Source: Alphaproteobacteria bacterium UBA6544 (GTDB taxonomy: Bacteria > Pseudomonadota > Alphaproteobacteria > UBA8366). From it: a DNA stretch of 8,509 nucleotides. The stretch's first letter is position 1. Each line of letters starts with the position of its first letter. The translations under genes and the position numbers were made by a program. The stretch is from NCBI GenBank assembly GCA_002434595.1, contig DJKK01000312.1:1-8509 (forward strand). The letters run 5' to 3'. The notes beneath the pieces were generated by a model. It was given only the letters and a program-made list of their open reading frames with translations. It did not search any database and was not told the DNA's origin. Shown here piece after piece: positions 1 to 6,161 of this stretch.

Positions 1-146
1 AAATGGTTGCGCTTTAGCTCGCGGAATATCGTGGACCTGCAGCGTTTCAGAACGCGTGCCATCTCATCGACAGGGACCTTTGCGTGTCTCCAGCGTTCAA
101 TCTTGCGTCGTTCTGTGATACTCAGTTGGTCGTAAACGGCTCCCAT
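1..146 (-). CDS. IS30-family transposase, N-terminal fragment (runs off left edge)
   Basis: Read on the minus strand from an ATG at 144-146, the frame is open to the window edge and gives 48 codons. The product begins MGAVYDQLSITERRKIERW and continues into a helix-turn-helix with an STIFRELKRN motif. That arrangement matches the N-terminal DNA-binding HTH of IS30-family DDE transposases, whose members typically begin with a Tyr-x-Gln-Leu-(S/T) segment, then an ERR(K/R)I helix, then STI(S/F)REL(K/R)RN. A good ribosome-binding site (GAGAGGA) sits 6 bases upstream of the ATG, which supports the start. The DDE catalytic domain lies outside the window, so I cannot tell whether the gene is intact. 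I could not identify the element's terminal inverted repeat between 147 and about 260. Confidence 0.8.
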   Translation of the reverse strand, partial: MGAVYDQLSITERRKIERWRHAKVPVDEMARVLKRCRSTIFRELKRNH

Positions 147-530
147 ACTGATTCCTCTCATTAGATAAACTACTGTTTTCTAACAAGAGTCGCACTTGAG
201 GGTAGCGCACGCCCCTCCTATAGTTGTTTCGCCCATAATCTAAATTATGTTATAAGGTGGCCTTGGAAGCCTATATTATACTAAATATGCTTCGAGGAAG
301 GATCACCGGAATTTGAGGTAGATATACGTCTCAGGATAACTGAGTTACCTCCACCGCGGTCGAGGCAGCTACCTTTCTGGTGTGACAATTGCCAATGTCC
401 CCTATCAAGCGGTTTCGAGGCTCACGTCAATCAAGGATCCACAAGGGGACCTCGGGTCATTGCTTTGCTTGATGAATAGCAACTAAGTATGTATTTTTGA
501 TTTGATTACGCCAGTTTAGGACGAGTCGAG
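147..530. other. Gene-free stretch between IS30 fragment and MBL pseudogene
   Basis: No reading frame here looks like protein: translations in all frames are short and show no family signature. The segment nearest 147 should contain the unseen end of the IS30-family element. The rest contains the dyad at 315-351 and AT-rich DNA at about 485-510 that could hold the promoter of the MBL gene. No -35/-10 pair is good enough to call. AGGA at 519-522 is the likely ribosome-binding site for the ATG at 531. Confidence 0.5.
315..351. repeat. Nested inverted repeat (imperfect hairpin)
   Basis: The outer arms GAGGTA (315-320) and TACCTC (346-351) are perfect complements. Inside them CTCAG (330-334) and CTGAG (340-344) form a second stem around a five-base loop. 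It lies in non-coding DNA between the IS30 fragment and the MBL gene. No T-run follows it, so it does not look like a standard terminator. It could be an operator or chance structure. Confidence 0.35.
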
Positions 531-1503
531 ATGGTTTGCGAAGTAGCCTCAGCCGCGGTCAAAAATGTTCTCCAATATCCATTTGCAGGAGATGCCCCGC
601 TCATCGGCGATAGCTCTACTGTTGAGGTGAATGATAACCTGCTTTGGGCACGTATGCCGGTTGGTGGTGGGCTGGTGTCGGTCAACATCTGGCTGTTCAG
701 TCATGATGGGGCGTGGGATATCATCGATACGGGCATCGACTCTCCGGAAACCGTTGCGGCTTGGGAAAAAATCTTTAGCTCCACCATTCAGAGACACGCC
801 GTGGGCCGTTTGGTTCTGACCCATGGACACCCTGACCACGGCGGGGGTGGCCAGGTGGATTAGTAAGCTTTGTGATGCGCCGGTGCTGATCACTTCGGAG
901 GAAGAGAAAGAGCTGGTTGCATTGGCCAAGGGCATGTCGCCGGAGCGTGATGCGCGCCAGGCGGCATTCTTTCGCGCGGCTGGCGGTAGTGATGCTTTGA
1001 TCGAGGCAAATATGGATCTTCAACGATCCTATAGCGGGCTTGTCTGCACTCCGCCGGAGAAGTTTGAACGGATTGCAGCAGGTGACATTCTGACGTTGGG
1101 AGGAGACGATTGGCGGGTCGTCATAGGCTCCGGCCATTCGCCAGAACACGCCTGTCTTTATAACGAGAAACGAAAACTGTTCATCGCAGGCGATCAGGTG
1201 TTGCCGAAGATCACGCCCAACGTATCGGTTCGCGCGCGTAATCCCGAAGCGGACCCGATGACCAATTGGCTCGGTAGCCTGGCGCGCATCAAGACGGAGA
1301 TCCCGGATGACGTGTTGGTGCTGCCATCGCATGGCGATCCATATCGCGGGTTGCATGCACGCATCGACACGCTGATCGAAGGCCATGAACAAGACCTGAA
1401 AAATGCGCTCGCGGAGATCCGGGAGCCCAAGCGGGTCGTCGACCTGTTCATGTATGGATACCCCCGTTCGCGCAAGATGGTTTTTCGACATAGTGACGTG
1501 TGA
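531..1503 (+). pseudogene. Metallo-beta-lactamase-fold hydrolase, frameshifted and cut by IS1111-group element
   Basis: Two overlapping frames make up one gene. Frame 1 (531-863) carries the N-terminal beta sandwich (LWARMPVGG, VNIWLF, IIDTGID) and the zinc motif THGHPDH at codons 97-103. Directly after that His it runs through GGGG to a stop at 861-863. Frame 2, open from before 823, takes over with VARWISKLCDAPVLIT and holds the remaining MBL landmarks: GHSPEH (His at 1135-1137), the metal-bridging Asp in AGDQVLPKI (1192-1194), and LPSHGD (His at 1330-1332). Removing one G from the five-G run at 843-847 restores HGGVARWIS, so a +1 insertion there is the simplest explanation. Homology stops at VVDLF (about 1449), where the IS begins; the codons from about 1452 to the stop at 1501-1503 are IS sequence. 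About 40-50 C-terminal residues are missing compared with related hydrolases of the glyoxalase-II-like group. The substrate is unknown. Confidence 0.85.
1455..1465 (+). repeat. IS1111-group subterminal inverted repeat, transposase 3' side
   Basis: TGGATACCCCC here is the exact reverse complement of GGGGGTATCCA at 2805-2815. It lies about 6 bp beyond the last recognisable codon of the MBL gene, placing the element boundary at about 1449-1454. Confidence 0.85.
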
Positions 1504-1509
1504 TCGGAT

Positions 1510-1600
1510 GCGGTCATGTATCAGGCCTGTTGTGCGGCAATCATATGACCGCTGGCCGGTATGGAGCTGCGCGGCCTTGATGCAAAATCAGTTCTGCGGG
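1510..1600 (-). ncRNA. Candidate seekRNA/bridge RNA of the IS1111-group element
   Basis: The 247 bp between the transposase stop and the inverted repeat have no coding signal. In the IS1111 group this side is known to encode the RNA that guides target choice. Seen directly: TCATGTAT at 1514-1521 recurs exactly at 1448-1455, across the left element boundary, and ATCAGTTCT at 1587-1595 recurs exactly at 2820-2828, across the right boundary. Between them, as RNA transcribed leftward, AGGCC (1577-1573) can pair with GGCCT (1527-1523), closing a branch that contains GGCCG/CGGCC (1576-1572 with 1558-1554) and GCGG/CCGC stems. The two boundary-matching segments thus sit just outside a closing stem. 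The RNA ends, the fold and the role of each match as a target or donor guide are inference; both matches are in the same orientation, which may not suit a simple left/right guide pair. Confidence 0.4.
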
Positions 1601-1712
1601 CTCTTGGCCCATTGACCCGGATGCGTTTTCAAAACCGTCGTCACCGATCTTTTGTCCTTACTGTCTATGACCTCCTCACACGCCGACTTCCACTACTGAC
1701 TGCTCGATACAA

Positions 1713-2741
1713 TCAAGCCGCTGTCAGACGTGGATCTCTGTAATCTTCCTTCCGCGTTTCCATCGCCCACAGCGTTCGGGCCATCTTGTTGGCCAGTGCG
1801 ATCGCCGCCACCTTGCGCGGCTTGCGTAGGAGAATGGAATGTAGCCAAGTCCCTGGGGTTGTTCCTTTGCGGGTTGCCCACCGAATGACTGACATTGCGC
1901 CAATTATGAGTAGTCGCCGGATATCCCGTTGCCCCATCTTCGACGTTCGGCCTAAGACCTGTTTGCCGCCAGTAGAATGTTGTCGTGGCACAAGCCCCAA
2001 CCAAGCAGCGAAATCCCGACTGCGCCTAAAGACACAAAGAGATGGAGCAAAAGCCTCTATCGCCATTGCGGTAATGGGACCAACTCCCGGCATAGTCATC
2101 ATCCGTGATGAAGCATCAGTTCGGGCGGCTTCTTGTTTCAACGTCGCCTCCAACTTCAAAATGCGAGATGATAGATCATCAATTTGCTCAAGATAGGTGT
2201 GAGCTGTTTCGACAACCAACGGCTCCACTTCAGCTGCGGCCTCATCAATAAACCGCCGGATATTTGCCAGATTGGACATGCCTTGCGGTGCGATCAGCCC
2301 GTGTTCTGCCAGATGCGCACGCAGAGCGTTGATCGTTTGCGTTCTTTGTCGGACGAAAAGATCTCTCGTCCTGAAAACCATAGCGCGCGCTTGTTGTTGC
2401 GGCGACTTCGGTTCAACAAACCGCATAGTCGGCCGGCTGGCTGCTTCGGCTATGGCTTCTGCATCAGCGGCATCATTCTTTTGGCGCTTTACGAAAGGCT
2501 TAACGTACGCAGGTGGCACCAGCCGCACATTGTGTCCCAAAGCACCTATTTCACGGGCCCAGTAATGTGCTGTAGCACAGGCCTCCATCGCCACTACACA
2601 GGGCGGCAGGTCCGCGAAAAATGCCAACACCTGGCCCCGAGACAGCTTTTTGCGAATAGCAATGCCGCCATCAGCCGTGGCGCCGTGAACCTGGAAAACC
2701 CGCTTTGCCAAATCTAACCCAACGATGGTAACTTGTTCCAT
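1713..2741 (-). CDS. IS110-family (IS1111-group) transposase/recombinase
   Basis: The 342-residue protein is the usual length for the family and looks intact. The N-terminal RuvC-like DEDD domain shows D10 (GLDLAK), E53 (AMEACATAH) and the pair D90/D93 (KNDAADAEAIAEA), preceded by the hallmark PPAYVKPFVK. A helical linker spans about 115-205. The C-terminal transposase domain has MPGVGPITAMAIEAF (217-231), AAWLGLVPRQHSTGGK (245-260) and RTSKMGQRDIRRLLIIGA (265-282). S256 in RQHSTGG is the likely nucleophilic serine, by analogy with IS621-type recombinases. The start is fixed by AGGAGGA eight bases before the ATG (TCCTCCT at 2749-2755 on the plus strand). In this family the enzyme joins element ends and target under guide-RNA direction. 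An 8-bp dyad lies just upstream of the ribosome-binding site. Confidence 0.95.
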   Translation of the reverse strand: MEQVTIVGLDLAKRVFQVHGATADGGIAIRKKLSRGQVLAFFADLPPCVVAMEACATAHYWAREIGALGHNVRLVPPAYVKPFVKRQKNDAADAEAIAEAASRPTMRFVEPKSPQQQARAMVFRTRDLFVRQRTQTINALRAHLAEHGLIAPQGMSNLANIRRFIDEAAAEVEPLVVETAHTYLEQIDDLSSRILKLEATLKQEAARTDASSRMMTMPGVGPITAMAIEAFAPSLCVFRRSRDFAAWLGLVPRQHSTGGKQVLGRTSKMGQRDIRRLLIIGAMSVIRWATRKGTTPGTWLHSILLRKPRKVAAIALANKMARTLWAMETRKEDYRDPRLTAA

Positions 2742-2759
2742 GGATGCTTCCTCCTATCA

Positions 2760-2778
2760 GTGATGTGACCCACATCAC
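2760..2778 (-). promoter_or_regulatory. Perfect 8-bp dyad just upstream of the transposase ribosome-binding site
   Basis: GTGATGTG (2760-2767) and CACATCAC (2771-2778) are perfect complements around a three-base spacer, ending only a few bases from the transposase Shine-Dalgarno. In RNA it would form a tight hairpin next to the ribosome-binding site. It could dampen translation of read-through transcripts entering the element, as in other insertion sequences, or be a protein-binding site. The spacing does not fit a CRP/FNR box. The structure is directly visible; its role is inference. Confidence 0.5.
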
Positions 2779-2804
2779 CTTGGCACATTGCGATGCCGTC
2801 GGGA

Positions 2805-2815
2805 GGGGGTATCCA
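2805..2815 (-). repeat. IS1111-group subterminal inverted repeat, transposase 5' side
   Basis: GGGGGTATCCA here is the exact reverse complement of the repeat at 1455-1465. It lies 64 bp upstream of the transposase start codon and about 25-30 bp before the first confidently recognisable fahA codons. Confidence 0.85.
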
Positions 2816-2822
2816 ACCCATC

Positions 2823-3552
2823 AGTTCTCGGTGACAATCAACACACACCCGATGCAGAGATGCCGGTATTCGCACCGTCCAAACGATTTGATCTGGAACT
2901 TGAAATGGGCGCCATCGTCGGCAAACCATCAAAGGGTCGTGTGAGCGTACAAGAGGCGGATGACATGATCTTTGGCTATGTCCTGCTCAACGATTGGTCC
3001 GCGCGGGACATTCAAGCATGGGAATACCAGCCGCTTGGGCCGTTTCAGGCCAAAGCGACGGCGACCACCATCAGCCCTTGGATCGTGACCAAAGACGCGC
3101 TGGAGCCCTTCCGCGCCTCCACCCCGTCGCGCGAAAAAGAGCTTTTGCCCTCTCTGCAAGAACCCGGCCCAATGCTCTATGATATTGACTTGGAGGTTGC
3201 CCTCGCCCCTGAAGGCAAGTCTGAAACAATCCTGTCGCGCACCAATTACAATGTGATGTATTACTCGGCAGCGCAGCAACTCACCCACCATACCACCAGC
3301 GGCTGCCCGATGCGCGTGGGCGATCTGCTCGGCTCCGGCACGATTTCGGGCCCAGAAAAGGAAAACCGGGGCAGCCTCTTGGAACTCAGCTGGGGCGGTA
3401 AGGAACCTCTCACGCTCGATACCGGCGAGACGCGCACCTTCCTTGAGGACGGCGACACGCTCACCCTGCGCGGCGCGGCAAAGGGTGATGGTTATAAAAT
3501 TGGTTTTGGCGACTGTGCAGGCACCCTGCGACCCGCCCCCGCGATCGACTGA
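2823..3552 (+). pseudogene. fahA: Fumarylacetoacetase, 5'-truncated by the IS element
   Basis: Frame-consistent homology starts at about TPDAEMPVFAPSKRFDLELEMG and runs to the natural C-terminus (stop 3550-3552). Landmarks of fumarylacetoacetase (last step of tyrosine/homogentisate breakdown, giving fumarate and acetoacetate) are the metal-ligand glutamates in LELEMG (about 2893-2904), NDWSARDIQAWEYQPLGPF with the metal-ligand Asp at 2992-2994, TNYNVMYYSAAQQLTHHT, GDLLGSGTISGP and LLELSWGGKEP. About 243 of roughly 415 residues remain. The N-terminal SH3-like domain and the start of the catalytic domain, with the catalytic His (His133 in mouse FAH), are missing, so the product cannot be active. 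An in-frame ATG at 2788 lies inside the IS and would make a chimeric 254-residue protein; ATG 2860 is another possible start. Neither has a convincing ribosome-binding site. Confidence 0.9.
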
Positions 3553-3580
3553 ACGGACCATCCCGCCAGAGGAGAAACGT

Positions 3581-3605
3581 CGGCGGCGTTATAGCAGCGC
3601 CGTCG
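3581..3605 (+). terminator. GC-rich hairpin downstream of fahA remnant (weak terminator candidate)
   Basis: CGGCGGCG (3581-3588) pairs with CGCCGTCG (3598-3605) through eight pairs, one of them G-U, around a nine-base loop. No T-run follows, so intrinsic termination is doubtful. It starts 28 bases after the fahA stop. Confidence 0.25.
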
Positions 3606-4061
3606 TCGACCGTTCCCGTCCCTCTAAGTGAACCGAATAACCCCCAGATGTGTAAACGCTTTGCTTGATAAATTTGGAAACAGAGGGCGATACAAATTAC
3701 AGCGTATTGCCCAGCAGTGTCCTAAATATGCCCCTGGTACCTGATCAGTCTACATCTGCATGCCCAATATTTGCTGCTGAGCCAAGTTTGGGCGGCTGAT
3801 CACCGAATTGTTCGAATTAGCATCATCAATGTCTTATCCGGCCCGCAAGATGGCTGACTACCGCTTGAGCTTTCTGATTTTCCCTGTCCGGGGGCATTAT
3901 CTTAGCCAGTCGGCCCCCTAATACTTCGTATATTCAGAAGACGTTTACGGCCTCCGGCGCGTTGCGGCCTTAGAGTGTGGGGCGGGGCACTATCGAAGGA
4001 TTGCCGAAGCGAACAGCCGCTCTTTTTCGCGTGGTGAAGAGAGGGGCGGTTTCCCTAGAGA

Positions 4062-4090
4062 TTGATGTGCGACTAAAATTTGAATATGCT
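4062..4090 (+). promoter_or_regulatory. Probable sigma70-type promoter for the DUF3500 operon
   Basis: TTGATG (4062-4067) and TATGCT (4085-4090) are separated by exactly 17 bases, in AT-rich DNA directly before the ATG at 4111. Transcription would start at about 4096-4098, giving a very short leader that keeps only the AAGG part (4100-4103) of the GGAAAAGG ribosome-binding site. A promoter further upstream is possible. Confidence 0.4.
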
Positions 4091-4110
4091 TCTTCGGAAA
4101 AGGTTTCATA

Positions 4111-5280
4111 ATGACTCGTCGTACTAGTCTTGTCTGTGCATCTGCGTTAGCCGCGCTCTCGAACGCATGGGCCTTCGCGCAAGAACCCCACGACGGTCCG
4201 CCTCCGATGTCTGAAGAGGATCAGGCGCTTAGCGAAGCTCTTCAATTGCGCATGGGTGATACGAGTACCCTAATGGAAACCGTTCCCGTCCCTGACAACG
4301 CTTCCAGCTGCGGTGGTACGCCCGGCTATGACCGTATGCTTTGCCTGATCGACCTGCTGAAGGAGGACGTCCCCCACGACATTTTGGAAATCCTTCAGGT
4401 AGAGTATTCACGCTCACAGGCCGAGCATTGGAGCAATCTTCCCGCCGGGGCCTTTCCCAAACGCCCCGGTGTTCTGCTGGGCGAACTGAGCATCAAGCAG
4501 CGTGGCTTGGTCAAGGCGATCATGATGGAGGCCACGAGCCACGATGTCGACGAAGGTTTCGACGAAATGATCCAAACTTTGAACGCCGATGACTATATCA
4601 ATACCGTCAGCGCCGACTACAAGGCTGGCTATTCCTCTTACAACACAAAGTTTGCCTTTTTGGGTACACCCGGACCATATGGCACATGGGAGCTTTATTA
4701 CGGCGGTCACCATATAGCCTTTGCCAACACCTACACCGACGGGAAATTGGCAGGGGCCACGCCCTCTTTCCGAGGCGTCGAGCCCTTCCCTTATTTCGAG
4801 ATGAACGGTCGCGTGAACCAGCCCCTCACGCAGGAGCGCGACGCTTTCGCCACCTTGCTCAGCGCCCTCTCGGACGAGCAACGCATGGCCGCAAAACTTG
4901 AAGGGACCTATCGCGATATCCTCGCCGGGCCTCAGGCTGACAACGCTATACCAGACAGTTTCGAGGGCCTTTCCGTCGCTGCGTTGGACGAGAATATTAT
5001 TGCATTGCTCCTTGCGGCAATCGAAACCTACGTCGGGGATTTATCCGAAGTCGAATCCGCAGCCTACATGCAGAAATACACGGCCGAGCTGCCGGACACC
5101 TACCTTGGGCATTCCGGAACGCCGCAGCTAAGCGCCGAAGACGACTATGTTCGAGTTCACGGCCCTTCGCTCTGGATCGAGTTTTCATTGCAGTCAAACA
5201 AGTCTACGGGCAAAGTCGGTAACCATCCGCATTCGGTTTGGCGTGATCTGAATGACGATTATGGCGGCCAGAAAAAATGA
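4111..5280 (+). CDS. Secreted DUF3500-domain protein
   Basis: The product has 389 residues. It opens with a Sec-type signal peptide: Arg3/Arg4, an alanine-rich core, probable cleavage after AFA at residue 23. The mature part matches the uncharacterised DUF3500 family. The landmarks are RPGVLLGELSIKQRGLVKAIM (119-137), GTWELYYGGHHIAFANTYTDG (191-211), ATPSFRGVEP (216-225) and, near the C-terminus, HGPSLWIEFSLQ (350-361) followed by NHPHSVWRDLNDDYGG (371-386). Clustered histidines (H200, H201, H350, H372, H374) suggest a metal or polar active site; this is inference. C67 and C78 could form a disulfide. The start is supported by GGAAAAGG seven bases upstream. The stop overlaps the next ATG by four bases, so the two genes are co-translated. 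No biochemical function is known to me for the family. Confidence 0.88.
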   Translation: MTRRTSLVCASALAALSNAWAFAQEPHDGPPPMSEEDQALSEALQLRMGDTSTLMETVPVPDNASSCGGTPGYDRMLCLIDLLKEDVPHDILEILQVEYSRSQAEHWSNLPAGAFPKRPGVLLGELSIKQRGLVKAIMMEATSHDVDEGFDEMIQTLNADDYINTVSADYKAGYSSYNTKFAFLGTPGPYGTWELYYGGHHIAFANTYTDGKLAGATPSFRGVEPFPYFEMNGRVNQPLTQERDAFATLLSALSDEQRMAAKLEGTYRDILAGPQADNAIPDSFEGLSVAALDENIIALLLAAIETYVGDLSEVESAAYMQKYTAELPDTYLGHSGTPQLSAEDDYVRVHGPSLWIEFSLQSNKSTGKVGNHPHSVWRDLNDDYGGQKK

Positions 5281-5846
5281 TATGGCGTTGTTATATTCGC
5301 GCCGGCTTGCTTGCGTATGCATTGTTTTTTGGAGGCGCGGGGAGCGTACTGGCCCATGCTTTGCCCGGTAGTGCACTTCTAATACGACAGGACGAGTCAG
5401 AACTGAGACTCACAATCCAGTTCCCATTAGAAGATGCGATCATCGCCGAACCCGAGCTTGCGGTGCTTGAAGGGATGAAGGCTGACGAACCGCTGTCGAA
5501 TAGAATGGAGGACCGCCTGGTCAGTTATCTCCATCACCATCTCTCATTGACTGCGGGCGGCGCCTCACTGCCACTGACGCTTTACGACGCCCGTATTCAA
5601 ACTGCCTATCACGATCATGTCGGGCATTTTCTACAAATCGTTACTCAGTGGCGCGCGGCAAGTATTGAGATTGAACCAAATTCTCTCGTACTGAAGTACG
5701 ACGCGGTGATGCACGAAGTGCGAAATCACCGTGCGACAGTGCGATTTCTCATGCAGAATAGAGAAGCGCGCCAAATTGCGGAGTTCGGTTTTTTCGATGC
5801 GGAGAAAGGTATTCCCCTAGAACTGCGCGCAACTGGGCTCGAGTGA
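5277..5846 (+). CDS. Secreted histidine-rich protein of unknown function, coupled to DUF3500 gene
   Basis: The ATG at 5277 overlaps the previous stop (ATGA), a translational-coupling arrangement, so no separate ribosome-binding site is needed. The 189-residue product has a signal peptide (hydrophobic core about 9-25, probable cleavage SVLA/HA after residue 26). The mature protein has no membrane segment. Its histidines cluster: H27 at the mature N-terminus, YLHHHLSL (84-91), YHDHVGHFL (111-119) and VMHEVRNHRATV (144-155). An N-terminal His after cleavage plus these clusters hints at periplasmic metal binding (inference). From memory, similar proteins sit beside DUF3500 genes and resemble the extracytoplasmic part of HupE/UreJ-type membrane proteins. 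That membrane domain is absent here and no gene for it follows. Confidence 0.75.
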   Translation: MIWRCYIRAGLLAYALFFGGAGSVLAHALPGSALLIRQDESELRLTIQFPLEDAIIAEPELAVLEGMKADEPLSNRMEDRLVSYLHHHLSLTAGGASLPLTLYDARIQTAYHDHVGHFLQIVTQWRAASIEIEPNSLVLKYDAVMHEVRNHRATVRFLMQNREARQIAEFGFFDAEKGIPLELRATGLE

Positions 5847-6161
5847 TCCAGCCTTCCTTGCGCCGTTCACAAACTCCCAATCTGGCCCGCGTATGTAAAT
5901 GTATCCCACACCAGCAACGTTCTGGGAGGTCAGTTCTCTAGGCATAGCGGACCTCGGCTAAATACGCAGCGAACGTCTGGAATGCGCCTTCGTGTCGGAT
6001 TTGTTGAACGACCCAATGTTGCTGCTGGCGCAGTGCTGCCATGTAGTATCGCTAAACCAGCCGTTCCACAGATCGCGCCAGAATGTTTTTCTTAAAGAGT
6101 TAATATCCAGTCATTGGGTGCCGGCCCCTTGCGGCGAATGCTCACAAGGGGGCGCTTTGAC
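5847..6161. other. Gene-free convergent gap
   Basis: This is the space between the plus-strand DUF3500 operon and the minus-strand pirin operon. No protein is recognised. A plus-strand frame from about 5981 gives 37 codons, and a minus-strand stretch at about 5940-6055 gives a plausible-looking but unidentifiable peptide with stops on both sides, so decayed coding DNA is possible. The only defined structure is the hairpin at 6125-6151. Confidence 0.45.
6125..6151 (-). terminator. Hairpin downstream of the minus-strand operon (possible terminator)
   Basis: CCCCTTG (6125-6131) and CAAGGGG (6145-6151) are perfect complements around a 13-base loop. It starts 10 bases after the stop of the last minus-strand gene. 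On the minus strand no T-run follows; on the plus strand only TTT appears a few bases later. Position favours a terminator, the missing T-run argues against an efficient one. Confidence 0.35.

Larger units (their letters stand above)
1452..2822 (-). mobile_element. IS110-family, IS1111-group insertion sequence
   Basis: This element of about 1.37 kb holds one transposase gene on the minus strand. It is bounded by perfect 11-bp subterminal inverted repeats at 1455-1465 and 2805-2815. Short tails lie outside the repeats, as is usual for the IS1111 group; I placed the outer ends by analogy with IS4321/IS5075 (3 bp beyond one repeat, 7 bp beyond the other), so they are uncertain by several bases. 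The layout also fits the group: short DNA 5' of the transposase (2742-2804) and long non-coding DNA 3' of it (1466-1712). No target duplication is expected or seen. The left flank is an MBL hydrolase gene and the right flank is fahA, so the element marks a rearrangement junction, not a simple insertion. Confidence 0.85.
3553..4110. other. Gene-free stretch between fahA remnant and DUF3500 gene
   Basis: No frame shows a recognisable protein. An orphan Shine-Dalgarno-like AGAGGAGA (3568-3575) follows the fahA stop at the distance expected for a next operon gene such as maiA, but no start codon or gene follows. A GC-rich hairpin comes next (3581-3605). The remainder is AT-richer, without repeats I can define, until the promoter-like sequence at 4062-4090. 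A 30-codon frame at 3829-3921 has no ribosome-binding site and no recognised similarity. Confidence 0.5.

Noticed and set aside
775..1491. Minus-strand open frame of 238 codons
   Set aside because: It lies opposite the MBL gene, has no family motif, and its length is explained as a shadow of the GC-rich coding strand.
2760..2778. CRP/FNR-type operator
   Set aside because: The half-sites TGTG/CACA are present but only three bases apart, not the six or four of these boxes with the right consensus; kept only as a generic dyad.
2929..3561. Minus-strand open frame of 210 codons
   Set aside because: Shadow of the fahA remnant; the plus strand carries unmistakable fumarylacetoacetase motifs.
3829..3921. 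30-codon frame in the gap upstream of the DUF3500 gene
   Set aside because: No ribosome-binding site and no recognised similarity; a decayed transposase start was considered but not supported.
4414..4881. Minus-strand open frame of 155 codons
   Set aside because: Antisense to the DUF3500 gene, no recognisable motif and no ribosome-binding site.
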